Source: Cyanobacteriota bacterium
GTDB lineage: Bacteria; Cyanobacteriota; Cyanobacteriia; Phormidesmidales; Phormidesmidaceae
DNA: 5,869 bases
Assembly (NCBI GenBank): GCA_027592485.1
Contig: JAQCKL010000310.1
Coordinates: forward strand, 1 to 5,869
Direction of reading: 5' to 3'
Within the stretch, counting starts at the first letter, position 1, and the number at the start of each line of letters is the position of its first letter. This document shows positions 5,783 to 5,869 of this stretch, in pieces. A model generated the notes under the pieces. It worked only from the letters and a program-made list of their open reading frames with translations. It ran no database searches and was not told where the DNA came from. The position numbers and the translations under genes are program-made.

Positions 5783-5869
5783 GAGGATGTTTGAAAAGTT
5801 ATTCGGTGTCAAAATCGCTACGCGAGTCGCCGCACCATGATGCGAATCATCGCGAGATAGATAAAGGTC
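5783..5869 (-). mobile_element. end of an IS5-type insertion sequence, cut by the window edge
   Basis: The element appears to start at GAGGATGTTTGAAAAGTT (5783-5800), which resembles the terminal inverted repeats (G-rich start, then TGTTTGAAAAG) of IS5-family elements common in cyanobacteria. The transposase C-terminus ends about 35 bases inside this edge, as expected. The flank reads CTTA, compatible with the TA-containing targets of IS5 subgroups, but the other end and the duplicated target are outside the window. The exact boundary is therefore inferred. Confidence 0.7.
5818..5869 (-). CDS. IS5-family transposase, C-terminal fragment
   Basis: Partial at the window edge. The minus strand reads TFIYLAMIRIMVRRLA and then TAG (5818-5820). 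This basic, hydrophobic ending is characteristic of the DDE transposases of small cyanobacterial IS5-family elements. The catalytic residues lie outside the window, so activity cannot be judged. It points toward cynA, so read-through from the transposase promoter could reach the cyn genes. Confidence 0.75.
   Translation of the reverse strand, partial: TFIYLAMIRIMVRRLA

Noticed and set aside
5801..5820. A possible NtcA-like site (GTGTC...CTAC) upstream of cynA.
   Set aside because: It lacks the required GTA half and the 8-base spacing of GTA-N8-TAC, and it lies within the insertion sequence.

Overview
The window is cyanobacterial DNA. It carries six exact copies of the octamer GCGATCGC (HIP1, over-represented in many cyanobacterial genomes) at 72-79, 250-257, 1054-1061, 1975-1982, 5087-5094 and 5716-5723. 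Its main gene set, a nitrate/bicarbonate-type (Nrt/Cmp/Cyn) ABC transporter followed by cyanase, is a known cyanobacterial arrangement. The genus cannot be fixed from this window.

Layout. All confident genes lie on the minus strand, so they are read from right to left. At the right edge (5783-5869) is the end of an insertion sequence, with the last 16 codons of its transposase. Seven bases inside that edge begins cynA (substrate-binding protein, 4135-5775), followed by cynB (permease, 3271-4110), cynD (ATPase, 2393-3274) and cynS (cyanase, 1927-2370). Then come a HupE/UreJ-type membrane protein (1210-1872) and a DUF1348/NTF2-like protein (633-1103). Gaps within cynA-B-D-S are 24 nt, a 4-nt overlap and 22 nt. 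The gap to hupE is 48 nt and the gap to the DUF1348 gene is about 106 nt, with an inverted repeat in it.

How it works. CynA captures cyanate outside the inner membrane, CynB and CynD carry it across using ATP, and CynS converts cyanate plus bicarbonate to ammonia and CO2, giving usable nitrogen and removing a toxic ion. The HupE-like protein (family role: nickel/cobalt uptake) and the DUF1348 protein (no established role) appear to be accessory or merely neighbouring.

Unusual points. (i) CynA has about 137 extra residues with a Cys/His cluster ahead of an otherwise textbook twin-arginine lipoprotein signal. (ii) The insertion sequence sits directly in front of the cynA start codon, so the native promoter and ribosome binding site are missing from this window. 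(iii) The leftmost 632 bases hold no intact gene I recognise. They contain plus-strand pieces that look like decayed small genes, including a TGA next to an 8-bp tandem duplication and an apparent frameshift.
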